From Marinoscillum pacificum (lineage in GTDB: Bacteria > Bacteroidota > Bacteroidia > Cytophagales > Cyclobacteriaceae), in the NCBI RefSeq assembly GCF_024714495.1, contig NZ_JAMZMJ010000005.1, forward strand, positions 248,001 to 312,000: a stretch of DNA of 64,000 nucleotides. Direction: 5' to 3'. The position numbers and the translations under genes were made by a program. Each line of letters starts with the position of its first letter. Within the stretch, counting starts at the first letter, position 1. This document shows, piece after piece, positions 61,929 to 64,000 of this stretch. The notes under the pieces are model-generated. The model made no database searches and had not been told where the DNA came from. It saw only the letters and a program-made list of their open reading frames with translations.

Positions 61929-64000
61929 TTAAGGTTTGAAATCATCTCCTCCACCTTCATAACCATTCTCACCACGACCTCCTTCTTTGCGTTGATCTCT
62001 ATCCGATTGATTCAATCGATAGTTCAATGTCAACACAAATTGTGGTCCTCTTCTCCATTGAAACTCTGACTCAGAAATATAGTTTGAAGTTTCTGTTTCA
62101 AATCGATATTTTCTGGAGTTAAACAAGTCTCTTACACTAAGTGCTAAAGAGCCTTTTTTGTTCCACAAATCTCGAGAAAAACCTAAATCCAATACGGTTA
62201 TCGCTTCTCTTCTTCCTTGAGGACGATTTTCAGGTGCACGGTAATTCAAGTTTACCTGTGTTGTAAATAACTGTTTTATTTTAATATTGTTACTGATTCT
62301 CGTAGAAAAGGTTACTGTTTCAGCATAAAGGTCCTGGTCGTAAGCAAAACCTTCAGTGATTTGTCTGTAGAAATTAAAGTTTCCACTCAAACGATACCAC
62401 TCAGTAAAATCCTGATTGGCGTTCACCTCGATTCCATAAGAATTCTGAACACCTAAATTCTCTGTGTAAGTGTAGGTAATGTTTCCATTTGCTCTAGGAC
62501 TTACTCGCTGAATAGGGTCATCAGTATGACGATAATAGATACCGTAATAAATAGAAGAACTTTCAAAATTCTGCAAGTACCCAAACTCATAAGAGTCTGT
62601 AAATTCAGGTTGCAACTCTGGATTTCCAACTCGGAAACTTCGGTTATTTGTGAAAGAACTCAAAGGACTCAAGTCTCTATATCTTGGTCTATTGATTCTT
62701 CTACTATAGCTCAATTGAAACTGAGACAATCCCTTTGTTTTGTAAGTAAAAAAGGCACTTGGGAAGAAGTTCACATAATTGAAACGAATATCACTTGCTT
62801 CTGTAAGTTCACCACTGATATCTGTAACTTCTGATCGCAATCCTAATTGCCAGGAAATCTTCTCTAATTGATCACTAACGATTCCATAAAAGGCATGGAC
62901 ATTTTCGTTGTAGCTGAAGTCAAATGTGAAGGAATCAATTTCGGTAAATACCTCCCCATCTGTTGAGTTTTCAACGACATAATCGTTATATACTTGTCTT
63001 ATAGTACTTCTGTACCCCAGTTCAACTTTCGCTTTTTCACCAAAAGGGCGCACATAATCCAGTTGAAGCATTAATTGATTCTCTCCCTGAACATTATCTA
63101 CATATTGGAAAGTTGATTCTTCCACCTCACTAGGACTCGCGCCTAAAGTTTGGATGATATCAGAAACTTCATTTTCGTAATTATCTTGATATTGAATATT
63201 GGCAGTCAGCTGATGGTCTTTTCGTTGAAAATCTCTTACATAGTTTAATGAGTACTCCTGATTTCTATCTACCTCTTCTTCGGTGTCTTCTCTGAGCGTA
63301 TACATCTGCAATTCTCTATCCGCATCGTAATCTAGAATCGTCAGGTCATTGTAATTGAGGTCATTTGAATAGCGATATAACATCGAAGCTGTCAACGTAC
63401 TATTTTCACCCACGTTGAAGTCTGCTCCAAAACGTACGTTATTAGAAAAACCACCTCTAGATCGATCATAACTTTGATCCGAGAACGATGTATTGTCTCT
63501 CAGTGCATAGCTACCATCTGTTTGATAAACGGTATCCTGAAAAAAGAACTGCTGGTTGGTATAGCTAGTACCTGGAGCTCTTCTGTAATCAAATCCGTAA
63601 TTCACGAAGAAATTCACCCAGTTCTTTCTGAAGTTCATGTTGATACCAGCACCATGATTGTGAGGATAACCTGTAGTAGCTTGAAAAGATCCATTCAAAC
63701 CTTTTTGAGCGTCTTTTTTCAAGATTATATTAATGATACCTGCCTGACCTTCAGCATCATATCTTGCTGATGGATTGGTGATTACTTCTACACTTTCTAT
63801 CAGATTACTTTGAAGCTGTCTCAGAGCATCACTGCTTGACATTCCTACTAAACCAGATGGCTTACCATTGATTAGAATCCTTACATTGGTACTTCCTCTC
63901 AGCTGTACATTACCCTCTACATCCACAGCTACGGAAGGTAAATTATCCAACATATCAGAAGCTGAACCTCCAAGATTACTCAGGTCCTTTCCTACGTTAT
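61929..64000 (-). CDS. TonB-dependent receptor, OMP_b-brl type (5' end cut)
   Basis: The frame is open to the right edge: codons for NVGKDLSNLGGSASD precede the first in-window ATG, so the N-terminus is missing. The ~690 visible residues contain the end of the plug domain (LPSVAVDVEGNVQLRGSTNV ... LINGKPSGLVG) and a 22-strand-type barrel with typical aromatic ends. The C-terminus is a Gly/Asp/Glu-rich tail. The family imports large or scarce substrates with TonB; the substrate is unknown. Confidence 0.9.
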   Translation of the reverse strand, partial: NVGKDLSNLGGSASDMLDNLPSVAVDVEGNVQLRGSTNVRILINGKPSGLVGMSSSDALRQLQSNLIESVEVITNPSARYDAEGQAGIINIILKKDAQKGLNGSFQATTGYPHNHGAGINMNFRKNWVNFFVNYGFDYRRAPGTSYTNQQFFFQDTVYQTDGSYALRDNTSFSDQSYDRSRGGFSNNVRFGADFNVGENSTLTASMLYRYSNDLNYNDLTILDYDADRELQMYTLREDTEEEVDRNQEYSLNYVRDFQRKDHQLTANIQYQDNYENEVSDIIQTLGASPSEVEESTFQYVDNVQGENQLMLQLDYVRPFGEKAKVELGYRSTIRQVYNDYVVENSTDGEVFTEIDSFTFDFSYNENVHAFYGIVSDQLEKISWQLGLRSEVTDISGELTEASDIRFNYVNFFPSAFFTYKTKGLSQFQLSYSRRINRPRYRDLSPLSSFTNNRSFRVGNPELQPEFTDSYEFGYLQNFESSSIYYGIYYRHTDDPIQRVSPRANGNITYTYTENLGVQNSYGIEVNANQDFTEWYRLSGNFNFYRQITEGFAYDQDLYAETVTFSTRISNNIKIKQLFTTQVNLNYRAPENRPQGRREAITVLDLGFSRDLWNKKGSLALSVRDLFNSRKYRFETETSNYISESEFQWRRGPQFVLTLNYRLNQSDRDQRKEGGRGENGYEGGGDDFKP

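Overview
The window looks like chromosomal DNA of a marine-type member of the Bacteroidota, most likely Cytophagales (Reichenbachiella/Fulvivirga-like). The evidence is a short 287-residue primary sigma factor, a bacillithiol deacetylase (BshB1), a DUF349 protein, two proteins with type IX secretion tails, an OMP_b-brl type TonB-dependent receptor, a DUF6090 protein, and several TAnnTTTG promoter boxes. The genus is not certain.

Layout. 1-9.6 kb is housekeeping: DUF349 (cut by the edge), yqgE, pdxH, bshB1, trxB, rpoD, pnp, rpsO, an LptF/G-type permease and a START-like protein. 9.65-10.6 kb is an unusual locus: one intact tRNA-Met, three decayed copies of the same tRNA and/or its terminator tail, and a single-domain GIY-YIG nuclease gene between them. 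10.6-13.5 kb holds small + strand genes, including a NaChBac-type sodium channel. 13.5-17.8 kb (- strand) is an arginine operon argB-argD-argC-argJ; its terminator lies inside the 3' end of the convergent gene, and argB has no ordinary start codon. 17.9-23.3 kb (- strand) is the most interesting block: ATP-grasp ligase, a 662-aa protein with a papain-like Gln/Cys/His/Asn pattern, a stand-alone alanine racemase and a membrane-anchored coiled-coil protein. Three of the four are coupled by overlaps, and a terminator-like, mutually exclusive hairpin pair lies in the leader. I infer an undescribed peptide or D-amino-acid pathway.

23.4-29.7 kb is accessory: a TlpA-like lipoprotein, a BLUF photoreceptor, DUF6090, GNATs, a TacA/TacT-like toxin-antitoxin pair with a palindromic operator candidate, and a frameshifted VOC gene. 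29.7-33 kb is proB-proA-argD2. 33-38.4 kb holds an esterase, a small PLDc_N-like membrane peptide, a diheme cytochrome c, two hypotheticals and an ABC-F ATPase. 38.5-46 kb holds a secreted TPR-CHAT protease-like protein, a second sodium channel, a sorbosone/glucose dehydrogenase-like lipoprotein and an orphan ABC ATPase.

46.1-52.1 kb (- strand) is a periplasmic sulfur-redox operon: Mo-bis-MGD catalytic subunit, Fe-S subunit, NrfD anchor, a split YeeE/YedE transporter and two anchored rhodaneses that lack the active-site Cys. One of these ends in GGCS. Two CRP/FNR-like palindromes lie upstream, 22 bp apart. 52.4-64 kb holds a chemoreceptor, dCMP deaminase with a leaderless-type promoter, two T9SS cargo proteins, a MacB/FtsX permease with its PadR regulator, and a TonB-dependent receptor cut by the right edge.
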